DNA of 64,000 nucleotides from Streptococcus sp. oral taxon 431 (GCF_023115445.1 NZ_JALDUI010000002.1:124001-188000), one strand, 5' to 3'. Shown: positions 52,199 through 62,482, numbered from the stretch's first letter. Notes: generated by a model not told the origin, from the sequence alone. Numbers and translations are program-made.

Positions 52199-53302
52199 TT
52201 ACATTATAGCCCACTCTTCTAAAAGAAAATTAGGAATTTCATCTGGCTCGACTCTCTTATAACTATCAACACCTACATACTGACCCAAATTAGGTTCACC
52301 GAAAAGTTCTTGACTAAGTAGCACAAGCTTCTCATTTGTTCTAATTTTTTCTTTAATTGTCGGGCTAAAGTAATAGTTTTCAGTGTAAGCAAATATTAAA
52401 AAATTAAGAAAATCCAGTTTCTTCAATCGATCGCTACTATTAAACTGACTTTTTAGAGATCTATATTTCCAATCCCTTTTATTATAAAAAGCTAGCACCA
52501 TCGTCTTTTCTTTTAATGGTAAAATAGCCAGGTGCAACTTCTGAATACGATTATTTTTTGAATGGTTACTCGTATCATTCACTGAATATTCGTACATATC
52601 TCTAATTAACGTTAATGAGCCTTGAAACGCTATCGGTGTCTTATAGGGAAGCACCTCATGAAAAATAATTTGATATGCTCCTTTAAGATTGTTTTCAATA
52701 GCAGTTTTATGGAGTAAAATTTCATTTTGAAAATCTTCAATATCATAATCAAAAGAATTATGAAGATCTTTTATTTTTTGAGATGTATTCTCTAATGTTT
52801 TATTAGAAATCTCAGGTATTCTTAAGTATAAAGCCTTCTTGATTGTATTATCAGACATTGATTTTTCAAAATGATATTTTTCCTCCCTCCGTCTAACTAG
52901 TTCTAAAAGGAAATTTTTCAATGCAATTTGTGACAACATTTTATCGCTAGGATAAGACGTAAGATTCATTTCATTTTCATATTCCTGAAAATAGAAAGAA
53001 TCACATTTACGACAAATAATTTGTATCGTTCCCGAATTGCTCACTCCCTTATCATTATCTGACAGATCGCTCCCTATTAAATAACCAGCTTGAGTCAACT
53101 TGCCAGAATCAGAAATATTTTTTAACGATAACTGTGGAATGGTGTGAGAGTTGCAAAAACTTGTAGTATCTTTATCACAAAGCAAACACTTTCTTGGCTT
53201 TAAATCCTCCTTCATTACTCTCATCTCTCTAGATAACGATTTTTTCAATTGAATCTTTTTTTCAACATCAGGTATATCAATTAATTTATTCAAATTTTTC
53301 AC
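52199..53302 (-). CDS. Uncharacterised zinc-binding-like protein inserted in the pur operon
   Basis: A 367-residue protein with two Cys pairs in its first third: KCLLCDKDTTSFCNSHTIPQ and IICRKCDSFYFQEYE. The rest is rich in Lys, Asn, Leu and Phe and probably helical. The CxxC plus SHxIP pattern recalls zinc-ribbon or HNH-like folds, but I cannot place the catalytic residues. The start is GTG at 53302 with a weak site; an internal ATG is possible. It lies 54 bp after purL and 18 bp before purF on the same strand and looks more AT-rich than its neighbours, as expected for transferred DNA. Confidence 0.7.
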   Translation of the reverse strand: MKNLNKLIDIPDVEKKIQLKKSLSREMRVMKEDLKPRKCLLCDKDTTSFCNSHTIPQLSLKNISDSGKLTQAGYLIGSDLSDNDKGVSNSGTIQIICRKCDSFYFQEYENEMNLTSYPSDKMLSQIALKNFLLELVRRREEKYHFEKSMSDNTIKKALYLRIPEISNKTLENTSQKIKDLHNSFDYDIEDFQNEILLHKTAIENNLKGAYQIIFHEVLPYKTPIAFQGSLTLIRDMYEYSVNDTSNHSKNNRIQKLHLAILPLKEKTMVLAFYNKRDWKYRSLKSQFNSSDRLKKLDFLNFLIFAYTENYYFSPTIKEKIRTNEKLVLLSQELFGEPNLGQYVGVDSYKRVEPDEIPNFLLEEWAIM

Positions 53303-53355
53303 AAACTTTCATTTTTCTTCTCAAAAAACACCAATCGTCTTAGTCATCTATAGTC

Positions 53356-56300
53356 TTATTTCCCAGTAAAGTATTTCACCGCTGATGCAAAGAGATGTTG
53401 ATCTTTATTTCCTGGAATATTTTGGAAGAGACCGTCTTCGAAACGTTCTGAGTGTCCCATCTTACCGATGATTTGTCCATTCTTACTTGTGATACCTTCA
53501 ATCGCATTGACAGATCCGTTAGGATTGTATTTAGAATCCATGCTTGGTTTACCTTCGAAGTCAACATATTGGCTAAAGATTTGTCCATTGTCACGAAGTT
53601 CTGCAAATTCCTCAGCTGTCACGACAAACTTACCTTCACCGTGTGATACTGGGATGGCATGGATGTCACCAACTTTCACGCCAGCAAGCCATGGTGAGTT
53701 CGTATTGGCAATACGTGTTTCAACCATCTTAGCCACGTGTTGGTTGGCATCATTGTAGAAGAGGGTTGGACTGGTACTGCTTGCATCTTCAAAGTTACCA
53801 TATGGAAGAAGACCTGATTTGACAAGAGCTTGGAATCCGTTACAGATACCGATAATCAAACCACCACCTTCGATGAAGCTATCGATAGCTGCACGTACTT
53901 TTTCGTTAAGCAAGATATTAACGATGAATTTAGCTGATCCATCTGGTTCATCCGCAGCTGAGAAGCCACCGGCAAAGAAGATAATATTGGCTTTTTCGAT
54001 ATTTTCAACCATAGTGTCAACAGACTTGACAATCGCTTCTTCATTCAGTGTGACAAATGGTACTAAGTTGACTTGAGCACCTTCTTTTTCAAAGGCCTTA
54101 GCTGAATCGTACTCAGAGTTAGTACCTGGGAATACTGGGATGTAAACCACTGGTGTCTCAACTGTTTCTTTAGCTTTGATCACAGCATCTGATGCCACCG
54201 CAGGTACTTCTTCCAACTCAGTTGCTTGTGCAAATTCCGTTGGGTAAACTTCTTCCAATTTACCTTGGAAGGCACTGTCAAGTTTGTGTCCATCAAGCGT
54301 TACACCGTTGACAGTAAGTGTAAAGTCAGCTGTTGTTTGTCCAATCTTGGCAACCCCTGCAATATCTTCCGGAGATGTAAAGATGAATCCACCCAATTGA
54401 GCTGTCAAGACAGTCTCAAGATTTTCAAGGGTTACAGTAGCACCAATATGGTTACCAAATGTTGCAAGAGCAAGGGCTTCAAGGACACCACCATATTTGA
54501 CAGCTGATGCTGCTGTCACTTTGTGATCAGCTTGGATGGCTTCAAACTTAGCAAAGTTAGACTTGATAAGATCAAAGTCAATTTCTTGTGCCAAAGCTTG
54601 ACCTGGGATGTAATAGATATTTTCACCAGCAGCTTTAAATTCTGGAGAAAGGACCTTACGGCTGTCTGCAGTTGTGACACCAAAAGCAACCAAGGTTGGT
54701 GGTACTGTCAATTCTTCAAAGGTGCCAGACATAGAGTCTTTCCCACCGATAGATGGCAAACCAAGTTGAATCTGAGCTTCGATAGAGCCTAGGAGAGCTG
54801 CTACTGGTTGACCAAAACGCTCTGCTTGTTTATCCATACGCTCGAAGTATTCTTGATAAGAGAAACGAGCCTTAGACCAGTTTGCACCAGCAGCAACCAA
54901 ACGAGCGGTTGCTTCGATGACCGCATAAGCAGCACCATGATATGGAGACCATTCTGCTACATAAGGGTTGAACCCTTGCGCCATAACAGAAGCAGTTCTT
55001 GTCACACCATGTTGGACTGGCAATTTCTGTACAGAAGCCTCCGTTGGTGTGATTTGGTAGCGACCACCGAGTGGGTGATTGACTGTTGAACGACCAACTG
55101 AGCTATCAAAGATAGTTTGCAACCCTTTTTGACTGGCATGGTTAAGGTCAGCCAAGACTTCAAGAGTATCAGCTTCAAGGGTTTCGGCACTTGTCTTACG
55201 TTCTTCTGGAAACTTGACATCCTTGTCAACTACCTTAGCATCCACAACTACACGTACACCGTTCGTATCAAGGAAACGACGTTCCAAATCGACAATGATT
55301 TCACCATTCCAGTGCATGACAAGATTTGGTTTTTCTGTCACTGTCGCAACGACAACCGCATCAATATTTTCTTTGTTACATGCTGCAATAAAGGCATCTA
55401 CATCTTCTGGACGAACTACCACCGCCATACGCTCTTGAGATTCAGAGATGGCAATTTCTGTACCGTTCAAGCCTTGATATTTCAAAGGCACTTTATCTAG
55501 ATCAATTTCAAGGCCATCTGCCAATTCACCGATAGCCACACAGACACCACCAGCACCAAAGTCATTTGATTTCTTGATCAGACGTGTCACTTCCCCATTA
55601 CGGAAAAGACGTTGAATCTTACGTTCTTCGATGGCATTCCCTTTTTGAACCTCAGCACCAGCTGTTTCAACAGATTCAACCGTTTGAACTTTAGAAGAAC
55701 CTGTCGCACCACCGACACCGTCACGTCCAGTCTTACCACCGAGCAAGATAATCACATCACCTGCTTCAGGTTTTTCACGGACAACATTTTCCTTAGGAGC
55801 CGCACCGACCACGGCACCTAGCTCCATACGCTTAGCAACGAAACCTGGGTGGAAGTATTCACGAACATAGGTTGTTGCAAGACCAATTTGGTTACCGTAT
55901 GAAGAATAACCGTGAGCTGCTGTTTTAGAAATCACTTGTTGTGGTAATTTACCAGCACGAGTTTCTGAAATAGGAGCTGTAATATCACCAGCACCTGAGA
56001 TACGCATTGCTTGGTAAACGTATGAACGCCCTGACAATGGGTCACGAATGGCACCACCGATACAAGTAGCCGCTCCACCAAATGGTTCAATCTCAGTTGG
56101 GTGGTTGTGAGTTTCATTTTTGAACATGAGAAGCCATGGCTCTTTGATACCATTGACATCCACTTCAATTTCAACAGAGCAGGCATTGATTTCATCAGAT
56201 ACTTCCATGTCATCCAAACGACCATTGGCACGCTCATAACGACCAAAAATAGTCGCCATATCCATCAAGGTTTGAGGTTTTTCTGTACGTCCCAACTCAT

Positions 56301-57081
56301 CACGCATGGCAATATACTTGTCGTAAGTCGCTTGCAATTGTTTTTCAAATTTAGAAGCTGAGAAGTCGATATTCTTCAACTCCGTCTCGAAAGTTGTGTG
56401 ACGGCAGTGGTCAGACCAATAAGTATCCAAAACCTTAAGCTCCGTCTCAGTTGGTACACGTCCAATGGACTTAAAGTAATCTTGAATGAAGAGAAGGTCA
56501 TCCACTTCCATGGCCAAGCCTTGCTCAGCCTTATACTGTGCAAAATCTTCTGCCGTATAAGTTTCAAAGAAATCCAAGCTTGGAATGGTCTTGTCAGACT
56601 CAGAGAAATCCTGTTTCGCAATACCAACAGTGATATCTTTGAAACGAGAATCCACTGGGTTCAAGAGATAGTTTTTGACAGCTTCCAACTCATTCGCATC
56701 AATATCCTTGTTAACCAAGTAAAGTTGTGCTGTGTTCACCGTTACATCATTTGAACTACCAAGCAACAGCAAAGCTTCTTGTGAAGATGCCGCGCGTTGG
56801 TCAAATTGACCAGGTAAGCTTTCGATAGCAAAGAAAGCAACTTTCTCAAGATCAGCCTTAACCGTAGCTTCATCCAAAACAGTATCGGTCACTTGCTCAG
56901 AGAAGATGTGTTTTTCCGCACGCGCAAACAAGTCCTCTGCCAAATTAAAGACATCATAAACCTGAACAATCCGAAGATCCTTCAAGGTTTTCAACTGAAG
57001 ATTATGCTGCAATTCTTTTACTAAAGAGTCCGATTTCACACGAAAATCAGCTTTTTTCTCAACGAAAATACGTTTATCCAT
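53356..57081 (-). CDS. purL: Phosphoribosylformylglycinamidine synthase, single-chain
   Basis: A 1241-residue FGAM synthase with N-terminal domain, two AIR-synthetase-like halves and a C-terminal glutaminase (PVFPGTNSEYDSAK; nucleophile Cys in GICNGFQALV; His in VSHGEGKFV). The ATG at 57081 (MDKRIFVEKK) follows AAAGGA; a frame to 57105 adds eight residues without support. Single-chain PurL of this type is usual in streptococci. Confidence 0.95.
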   Translation of the reverse strand: MDKRIFVEKKADFRVKSDSLVKELQHNLQLKTLKDLRIVQVYDVFNLAEDLFARAEKHIFSEQVTDTVLDEATVKADLEKVAFFAIESLPGQFDQRAASSQEALLLLGSSNDVTVNTAQLYLVNKDIDANELEAVKNYLLNPVDSRFKDITVGIAKQDFSESDKTIPSLDFFETYTAEDFAQYKAEQGLAMEVDDLLFIQDYFKSIGRVPTETELKVLDTYWSDHCRHTTFETELKNIDFSASKFEKQLQATYDKYIAMRDELGRTEKPQTLMDMATIFGRYERANGRLDDMEVSDEINACSVEIEVDVNGIKEPWLLMFKNETHNHPTEIEPFGGAATCIGGAIRDPLSGRSYVYQAMRISGAGDITAPISETRAGKLPQQVISKTAAHGYSSYGNQIGLATTYVREYFHPGFVAKRMELGAVVGAAPKENVVREKPEAGDVIILLGGKTGRDGVGGATGSSKVQTVESVETAGAEVQKGNAIEERKIQRLFRNGEVTRLIKKSNDFGAGGVCVAIGELADGLEIDLDKVPLKYQGLNGTEIAISESQERMAVVVRPEDVDAFIAACNKENIDAVVVATVTEKPNLVMHWNGEIIVDLERRFLDTNGVRVVVDAKVVDKDVKFPEERKTSAETLEADTLEVLADLNHASQKGLQTIFDSSVGRSTVNHPLGGRYQITPTEASVQKLPVQHGVTRTASVMAQGFNPYVAEWSPYHGAAYAVIEATARLVAAGANWSKARFSYQEYFERMDKQAERFGQPVAALLGSIEAQIQLGLPSIGGKDSMSGTFEELTVPPTLVAFGVTTADSRKVLSPEFKAAGENIYYIPGQALAQEIDFDLIKSNFAKFEAIQADHKVTAASAVKYGGVLEALALATFGNHIGATVTLENLETVLTAQLGGFIFTSPEDIAGVAKIGQTTADFTLTVNGVTLDGHKLDSAFQGKLEEVYPTEFAQATELEEVPAVASDAVIKAKETVETPVVYIPVFPGTNSEYDSAKAFEKEGAQVNLVPFVTLNEEAIVKSVDTMVENIEKANIIFFAGGFSAADEPDGSAKFIVNILLNEKVRAAIDSFIEGGGLIIGICNGFQALVKSGLLPYGNFEDASSTSPTLFYNDANQHVAKMVETRIANTNSPWLAGVKVGDIHAIPVSHGEGKFVVTAEEFAELRDNGQIFSQYVDFEGKPSMDSKYNPNGSVNAIEGITSKNGQIIGKMGHSERFEDGLFQNIPGNKDQHLFASAVKYFTGK

Positions 57082-57144
57082 TTTATTTCCTTTATTTCTA
57101 TTCAAATAGGTTATCGAAGACGAAGGTTTTCCGTTTCAAACAAG

Positions 57145-57852
57145 TTACTTCAAGCCCTGCAATTTTTCTAAAACGACCTTGTAAACATCCGTTAAACTGC
57201 CCAAGTCCCTACGGAAAACATCCTTGTCCATGTGGTGCCCTTCCGCATCCCAAAGGCGACAGTTGTCTGGTGAAAATTCGTCTGCCAAGATAATCTTGCC
57301 ATCCTTATCAAAACCAAATTCCAGTTTAAAATCGATCAACTTGAGGCCAATCTCAGCAAACCAGGCTTTCAAAAGCTCATTGATACGACGCGTTTCTTCC
57401 TTGATATAAGCAATTTGCTCATCGTTAGCAATATTCAAAAACTTAACGTGTTCGTCATTGATAAATGGATCATCCAAATCATCGTTCTTGTAGTAAAATT
57501 CAACGATTGGAGTTTCCAGATTCAAACCTTCTTCCACACCAAAACGTTTTGAGAAAGAACCCGCAGTCACGTTACGAAGGACAACCTCCAAAGGAATGAT
57601 GGTCACTTTCTTGTTGAGTTGTTCTGTGTCAGAAATACGTTCGATAAAGTGCGTAGCTACGCCCGCAGCATTCAATTTTTCAAAAATAAGAGACGAAATC
57701 TGATTATTTAGCACACCTTTACCTTTAATAGTCTCCTTGCGAGCTCCATTCAGCATAGTGGCCTGGTCCTTATAGACCGACTTAATCACATTTTCGTCTT
57801 CTGTAGTATAGATATCTTTAGCTTTTCCCGAATAGATCAATTGTTTCGACAT
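57145..57852 (-). CDS. purC: SAICAR synthetase
   Basis: A 235-residue enzyme that joins aspartate to CAIR. It starts [19 protein letters not shown], with the ATP-binding part and [15 protein letters not shown] plus [12 protein letters not shown] in order. It is the first gene of the pur run and has a promoter with a PurR-like site. Confidence 0.96.
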   Translation of the reverse strand: MSKQLIYSGKAKDIYTTEDENVIKSVYKDQATMLNGARKETIKGKGVLNNQISSLIFEKLNAAGVATHFIERISDTEQLNKKVTIIPLEVVLRNVTAGSFSKRFGVEEGLNLETPIVEFYYKNDDLDDPFINDEHVKFLNIANDEQIAYIKEETRRINELLKAWFAEIGLKLIDFKLEFGFDKDGKIILADEFSPDNCRLWDAEGHHMDKDVFRRDLGSLTDVYKVVLEKLQGLK

Positions 57853-57884
57853 TTTAAAGTTCGCCTTTCGTATTACTTTACATC

Positions 57885-57936
57885 ATTCTAACACAGTTTT
57901 TACCAAATATCAAATATTTCACGAACTATATTTGAT
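57885..57936 (-). promoter_or_regulatory. purC promoter with PurBox-like palindrome
   Basis: On the minus strand TTGATA (57908-57913), 17 bp, TAGAAT (57885-57890). Just upstream lies the inverted repeat ATCAAATAT-N10-ATATTTGAT (57909-57936), whose centre TTCACGAACT resembles a PurBox (CCGAAC core). The layout fits activation by PurR when PRPP is high (family knowledge). Confidence 0.6.
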
Positions 57937-57958
57937 GTCATATCTGAAAAAGTACAGA

Positions 57959-57990
57959 AAAATCGCAAACGAATTTTCATTTGCGATTTT
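57959..57990 (-). terminator. Terminator of comAB
   Basis: AAAATCGCAAA and TTTGCGATTTT are perfect 11-bp arms, followed by a T run on the minus strand. Confidence 0.8.
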
Positions 57991-58020
57991 CTAAGATTGA
58001 TTTGAGTTAGAATGCGAACC

Positions 58021-59370
58021 TTATTCTTGTTTCAAAAAACGATCAAGATAGTAGCGTAAAAAACTCTTCCTACCTGTAATCATAGTCAAACGACCTTCAA
58101 GTCCATAACGAAGTTTTTCTGCTTGTTCAGCATTCAAATCCGTCTCTGCCTCTAATTTAAAGAAATTACCCTTTTCTGTCTGAGTCGCACTGGTATCGAT
58201 ATTCGTAATCTTGGAGGTCAATACTAGCTGCTTATTGGCATCCGTTACCGTAGTAAATCGTACCTCATTTCCATGCTTGAGACCAGCCACTTCCTTAGAA
58301 CTGATATAAGCTGTTAGTTTTGCCTTCCTCTCTCTAGCCAACTGCGGAAAAAGATGAGCAAGGATAGTTCCTTCTGGAATGATGGTAGATCTACTATGCT
58401 CAGGATTCAAATGTAGAACACCATCTTCTGTTGCTGTAATTTCCCCCTTGTCTAAAAGATTCCCTTGAATCTTTTTACCCGACTCCGCTTCAAGAATTTT
58501 CTGATCCAAGAGCGTTAATTCCTGGCCTACCTTGGCTAGTTGCTGAGATTTTAATGACTCCAACTGACTTCCTAATCCAGATGCATAAGCCTGCTGGGCT
58601 CCTGAACCTGCATACTGTACTCGATAACCTGCAAGAGTTGACTCCAACTGAGTGATGTGAGCATCTAGCTGAGATAAGGCCTGCTGTTTGGCTTCCGATC
58701 CCTGCTCTTTTGTTGACTGATAAGACTGATAAATGGCATAAGCTGGATGATCACTCTCTAAGACTCCATCAGCTTGAATAGCAGTCTTGGCTTGCTGATA
58801 TTCTTTAATTTTGGACTGGGTTTCACCGATGAGATTGCCTAACTCTGCCTGACTACCACTGGCTGCTGCATTTTGAGATGATATACTAGCATTTTGTTGC
58901 TCAACCTGACTCCGCAGACTAGCAGCCTGATTCAGATAATCTAAAAAACTATGCTGATAACCAAATTTGTCTGTTTCTGGAAATTGATCACTTCCTGCTT
59001 GAAGACTTGCTTTTAAATACTCCAGTTGAAGCTTCTGATCCTTGAGCATTTCCAACTGACTAGCATAATTTTCTGCCTGAACCGCTTCTACCCCCTCTTG
59101 GTATTGAACGAGAAGATCTCCTTGTTTGACAAACTTATTTTCAGCCAAATGATTAGCCACAATCTTGCTATTACTGCTAGACTGAATGGTGGCAATGATA
59201 CGAGCAGGTTCTACCGTAGCTCCAGCTGTCAAGCTTATCTCCTTTTGTGCAAAGATTGAAAAAACGATTAGGAACAAAAACAAGATAAAACTTGGAAAAA
59301 TCACATAACTAGAAAAATTATGGTAACGACGATTATAAAACTCCGCACTTTCTAAAAATTCTGATTGCAT
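58021..59370 (-). CDS. comB: Competence-peptide export accessory protein ComB
   Basis: A 449-residue HlyD-like membrane-fusion protein: one N-terminal helix (about residues 24-44), a long coiled-coil middle rich in Gln, Ala and Ser, and a C-terminal beta-barrel part. It works with ComA to secrete mature competence-stimulating peptide. It follows comA by 12 bp, after a GAGAGG site. Confidence 0.94.
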   Translation of the reverse strand: MQSEFLESAEFYNRRYHNFSSYVIFPSFILFLFLIVFSIFAQKEISLTAGATVEPARIIATIQSSSNSKIVANHLAENKFVKQGDLLVQYQEGVEAVQAENYASQLEMLKDQKLQLEYLKASLQAGSDQFPETDKFGYQHSFLDYLNQAASLRSQVEQQNASISSQNAAASGSQAELGNLIGETQSKIKEYQQAKTAIQADGVLESDHPAYAIYQSYQSTKEQGSEAKQQALSQLDAHITQLESTLAGYRVQYAGSGAQQAYASGLGSQLESLKSQQLAKVGQELTLLDQKILEAESGKKIQGNLLDKGEITATEDGVLHLNPEHSRSTIIPEGTILAHLFPQLARERKAKLTAYISSKEVAGLKHGNEVRFTTVTDANKQLVLTSKITNIDTSATQTEKGNFFKLEAETDLNAEQAEKLRYGLEGRLTMITGRKSFLRYYLDRFLKQE

Positions 59371-59382
59371 CTTTTTTCCTCT

Positions 59383-61536
59383 CTAACTATTCACTAGATG
59401 GGCGTAAAATCCACCCTGAGCCAGTAAATCCATATGTGTACCCTCTTCGACAATCTTGCCCTGATCCAAAACGACAACCTTCTCTGTCCGCTCAGCAATG
59501 GTCAAGCGGTGAGCAATGAAAATCAAGGTCTTATCCAAAGCCATGAGATTATCGACAATTCGCTTCTCGGTCAAAATATCTAGACTGCTAGTCGCCTCAT
59601 CCAAGATCAAGACAGGCGCATCGGTCAAGAGAGCACGCGCCAGAGCAATTCTCTGACGTTGACCACCTGAAATGCCCGCTCCATCCGAAGTCAATTCTGT
59701 CTGGTAATTCAGTGGCATCCGCTCGATATCCTCCCGAATCTCAGCCAACTCTACTGCTCTCAAAATATCCTCCTGGGTCGTCCCCTCCTTAGCTCCAAGG
59801 AGAAGATTCTCCAAAATCGTCCCATTGAAAACATAGGGTTGCTGAGGCAGGTAGTTGATATACTGGCGCAGAGCCTTTTTATCAATCTGATTAAGATTGA
59901 CACCTCCCAGACTAATCTCCCCCTGACTAGGATCGTAAAAATTAACCATCATCTTAGCCAAGGTCGTCTTACCCGATCCTGAAATCCCTACAAAAGCCAC
60001 TTTAGAGCCTTGTGGAATGGTTAGATTGATGTCCGACAAGACATCTCGACCATAGCCATATTTGTAGTGAACCTGCTTGAAATCCATATCTCCTTCTAGC
60101 AAGCTCAAATCTGAGACTGTTTTCTTTTCCTCAAACTCAGATGCAACCAGATAAACTTCATTGAGACGGTTATTGGCAACCTGCGCTGTCTGAAGCTTGG
60201 TTTGCAGATTGATGATATTTTCCAATGGATTGGTAAAGTAAACAAGCAAGGTATTATAGGTAATCAACTGGCCCAAACTCATCTTATTATCCATGACTAG
60301 GAGAGCCCCCATCCAGAGAATGACGACATTGAGCAAGAGATGAGCAACTTTTTTCAGAGCCTTTTGCCGACTCTCTGCCCGACTATAGGTAAAGGATTTC
60401 TTCAGATAATCCACAAATTCCTTGTCAATTTTTTGGTAACGCTGACTCTCACTGGTCAAGGACTTGATAGTCTCAATACCGTTGATGTCCTCAATGATAG
60501 AAGAAGACAGGACTGCATTAGCTTCCATGGTATCCCGATTCATCTTTTCAAAGGGCTTCATAAAGGCAAAGATAATCACTGTATAGATAGGAAGTGCCAA
60601 TAAAGTCATGAAAAAGAGATTGGTATTTTGTGAAAATAAAACAAGGGAAATCATGACAACCGTTGACACATCTAGGAAAATCGAAAGGATGGTCGAAGCC
60701 AGCGCATCGATAATACTGTTAGCATCCGTGAAACGAGATACGATTTCCCCTGTCCTGCGTGTCGCAAAGAAGGACATAGGCAGATGAAAAACATGCTTGA
60801 TATAGGACAAAATCACGTCAATCGACAAGCGTTGCCCCAAAATAAGCAAGAGATACTCCTGAGCGTAGGACAAGATTTGCTGGAGAATATAAACGATGAC
60901 TAGCCCTATCGAAATAATTCCCAAGGTTGAACGCATCTGATCTGGCACATAAGTGTCAATGATTGACTGAAGGTAATAAGAACCCACAATGTTAATCAAG
61001 GTCACCAAGAGGGTCGCCAAAACGATATTAACAATCAAACCTCGCTGTTTCACTAATATAGGGATAAAGGAAAGCAGACCATTTTTTTGTTCCTTATGAG
61101 GCTTATAAGTCGGAGATGGTGCCATAAAAATAGTGATTCCTGTCCACTCCTTGGCAAAGCGCTCACGAGAAATCTTGGTCAGCTTAACACTAGGATCTGG
61201 ATCAGCAATATGAATGTTGTTCTTGTCCTGCCCAGTCACCACATAATAATGGAGCAATTTCCCTTCCTTAAGCACATGGGCAACAAAAGGAAAGGTCAAA
61301 TCTGGCAAGTCAAAGAGCGTCATATCCGCCTTGATAGCTCGTGTCTCAAAACCAATCTCCTCTGCTACCTTGACCAAGCCCAAAGCCGTCGTCCCATCCA
61401 TGGTCGTCTTGGCTAATTCTCGCAAGTGAGCCAATGAATAATAGCTACCATAGTAGCCAAAAACCATAGCCAATGCAGCCACACCGCAGTCCATCTGATC
61501 CACCTGAGGACGATAATGCCGTTTACTAAATTTCAT
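59383..61536 (-). CDS. comA: Competence-peptide ABC exporter/peptidase ComA
   Basis: A 717-residue protein with an N-terminal C39 peptidase domain (C17, H96, D112 as catalytic triad), a six-helix membrane domain, and an ATPase with GISGSGKTT, SGGQRQRIALARA and LILDEATSSLD. It cuts double-glycine leaders and exports the peptide; the known substrate is the ComC pheromone, and related proteins also export bacteriocins. It lies next to double-glycine peptide genes. Confidence 0.96.
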   Translation of the reverse strand: MKFSKRHYRPQVDQMDCGVAALAMVFGYYGSYYSLAHLRELAKTTMDGTTALGLVKVAEEIGFETRAIKADMTLFDLPDLTFPFVAHVLKEGKLLHYYVVTGQDKNNIHIADPDPSVKLTKISRERFAKEWTGITIFMAPSPTYKPHKEQKNGLLSFIPILVKQRGLIVNIVLATLLVTLINIVGSYYLQSIIDTYVPDQMRSTLGIISIGLVIVYILQQILSYAQEYLLLILGQRLSIDVILSYIKHVFHLPMSFFATRRTGEIVSRFTDANSIIDALASTILSIFLDVSTVVMISLVLFSQNTNLFFMTLLALPIYTVIIFAFMKPFEKMNRDTMEANAVLSSSIIEDINGIETIKSLTSESQRYQKIDKEFVDYLKKSFTYSRAESRQKALKKVAHLLLNVVILWMGALLVMDNKMSLGQLITYNTLLVYFTNPLENIINLQTKLQTAQVANNRLNEVYLVASEFEEKKTVSDLSLLEGDMDFKQVHYKYGYGRDVLSDINLTIPQGSKVAFVGISGSGKTTLAKMMVNFYDPSQGEISLGGVNLNQIDKKALRQYINYLPQQPYVFNGTILENLLLGAKEGTTQEDILRAVELAEIREDIERMPLNYQTELTSDGAGISGGQRQRIALARALLTDAPVLILDEATSSLDILTEKRIVDNLMALDKTLIFIAHRLTIAERTEKVVVLDQGKIVEEGTHMDLLAQGGFYAHLVNS

Positions 61537-61620
61537 ATCCTACTCCTTTTCCTAACAATCTCCAAAGAAAACTTTGTAAGATTATTTTATCCAAACAAAG
61601 AAGCAAAAAGAAAATTATTT

Positions 61621-61650
61621 CTAAAAAAACAATATCCGCACCTGAACAGC
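61621..61650 (-). promoter_or_regulatory. Candidate ComE box upstream of comA
   Basis: GCTGTTCAG, 12 bp, TTTTTTTAG on the minus strand fit the 9-12-9 direct-repeat layout of ComE sites, the first copy well and the second poorly. A TAAAAT -10-like sequence follows. Confidence 0.45.
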
Positions 61651-61670
61651 ACTTTTTCCTACATAAAAAT

Positions 61671-61692
61671 AGGTAGAACAAACGTCCTACCT
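61671..61692 (-). terminator. Terminator of the peptide cluster (distal copy)
   Basis: AGGTAG and CTACCT arms around a 10-base loop, followed by ATTTTTAT on the minus strand. A near-identical copy lies at 62030-62051. Confidence 0.65.
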
Positions 61693-61703
61693 AAAATATA
61701 TAT

Positions 61704-61898
61704 TTATAAAGATTTCTTTTTCTTCCTAATTCTTTTGTCAATCATATACAAAACTATAAATGAAAACAAGGGTGGTACAAGATAACTTTTTTCACTCATT
61801 GTCAGCTGAAATCCCAGAGTTGCTAGTATCCTAAAGATGAAAATATTCATTAAAAATAGAAAAACAAATACTAAAAAATATCCTAAAATCTTCTTCAT
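61704..61898 (-). CDS. Small membrane protein, possible peptide immunity protein
   Basis: A 64-residue protein with two helices (about residues 4-26 and 41-54) and a strongly basic C-terminus (DKRIRKKKKSL). Size, topology and place after double-glycine peptides fit bacteriocin immunity proteins, but no family is recognised. Confidence 0.6.
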   Translation of the reverse strand: MKKILGYFLVFVFLFLMNIFIFRILATLGFQLTMSEKSYLVPPLFSFIVLYMIDKRIRKKKKSL

Positions 61899-62029
61899 TT
61901 CTTTTCTTCAACTTTCCTAATTTCTACACCTATTTTATCACATTTTATCAAAAAATACATGTAAAATTCCAAATAAACTATAAACGATGAAAATAGACAC
62001 ATCAAATGTACCTTTTGGACAAAGAAAAT

Positions 62030-62051
62030 AGGTAGAACAAAGGTCCTACCT
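62030..62051 (-). terminator. Terminator of the peptide cluster (proximal copy)
   Basis: AGGTAG and CTACCT arms with the same loop start as at 61671. It follows the double-glycine peptide ending at 62119. Confidence 0.65.
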
Positions 62052-62118
62052 AGAAAATATAATGATTAATATTTCTTATCTTTTTCAATTTTTTTACGAT
62101 TTGCCACAAATTTTTAAA

Positions 62119-62274
62119 TTAACGTCTACTTCTCAAATGACGCCCATACATATAGGTAACGACTCCTAAAACACCCCAAGCTACTGCTGTAGAAGTAGTA
62201 ACAATGAAACCTCCCTTAGTTACAGCCAAGTCTTCCTCTGTCATAATAGCAAATTTTTCATCCAGTTTCTTCAT
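62119..62274 (-). CDS. Double-glycine bacteriocin-like peptide C
   Basis: A 51-residue peptide with leader MKKLDEKFAIMTEEDLAVTK and Gly-Gly at 21-22. The mature 29 residues (FIVTTSTAV onward) form one hydrophobic helix with a basic end HLRSRR. The leader pattern fits cleavage by ComA or BlpA type exporters. The only start is ATG at 62274, 17 bp after the 32-residue ORF. Confidence 0.75.
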   Translation of the reverse strand: MKKLDEKFAIMTEEDLAVTKGGFIVTTSTAVAWGVLGVVTYMYGRHLRSRR

Positions 62275-62291
62275 CTTTCATCTACTCCTTT

Positions 62292-62390
62292 TTAAATAAT
62301 ACTAGCTAATCCAATAGCTACTCCAACCAAAAGTCCTACTATTCCTGAGGCTGATATAATTATAGCCGCACATTCTTCTGAGATATTCAT
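62292..62390 (-). CDS. 32-residue hydrophobic peptide without double-glycine leader
   Basis: After GGAGAAATAA the ORF reads MNISEECAAIII followed by SASGIVGLLVGVAIGLASII. It has an acidic start, one Cys and a glycine-rich hydrophobic helix. It precedes the double-glycine peptide C by 17 bp and may be a leaderless partner of a two-peptide bacteriocin or a small immunity peptide. No family recognised. Confidence 0.55.
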   Translation of the reverse strand: MNISEECAAIIISASGIVGLLVGVAIGLASII

Positions 62391-62482
62391 TTATTTCTCC
62401 ATTTTTTTAGTTCTTATTTCATTGATAACAACTAAAAGATGATTATTCTATAGCATTTGCCACATACTAATAATAGTTCTCT

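Noticed and set aside
57853..58020. Purine riboswitch before purC
   Set aside because: The leader after the promoter is only about 25 bases, too short for an aptamer.
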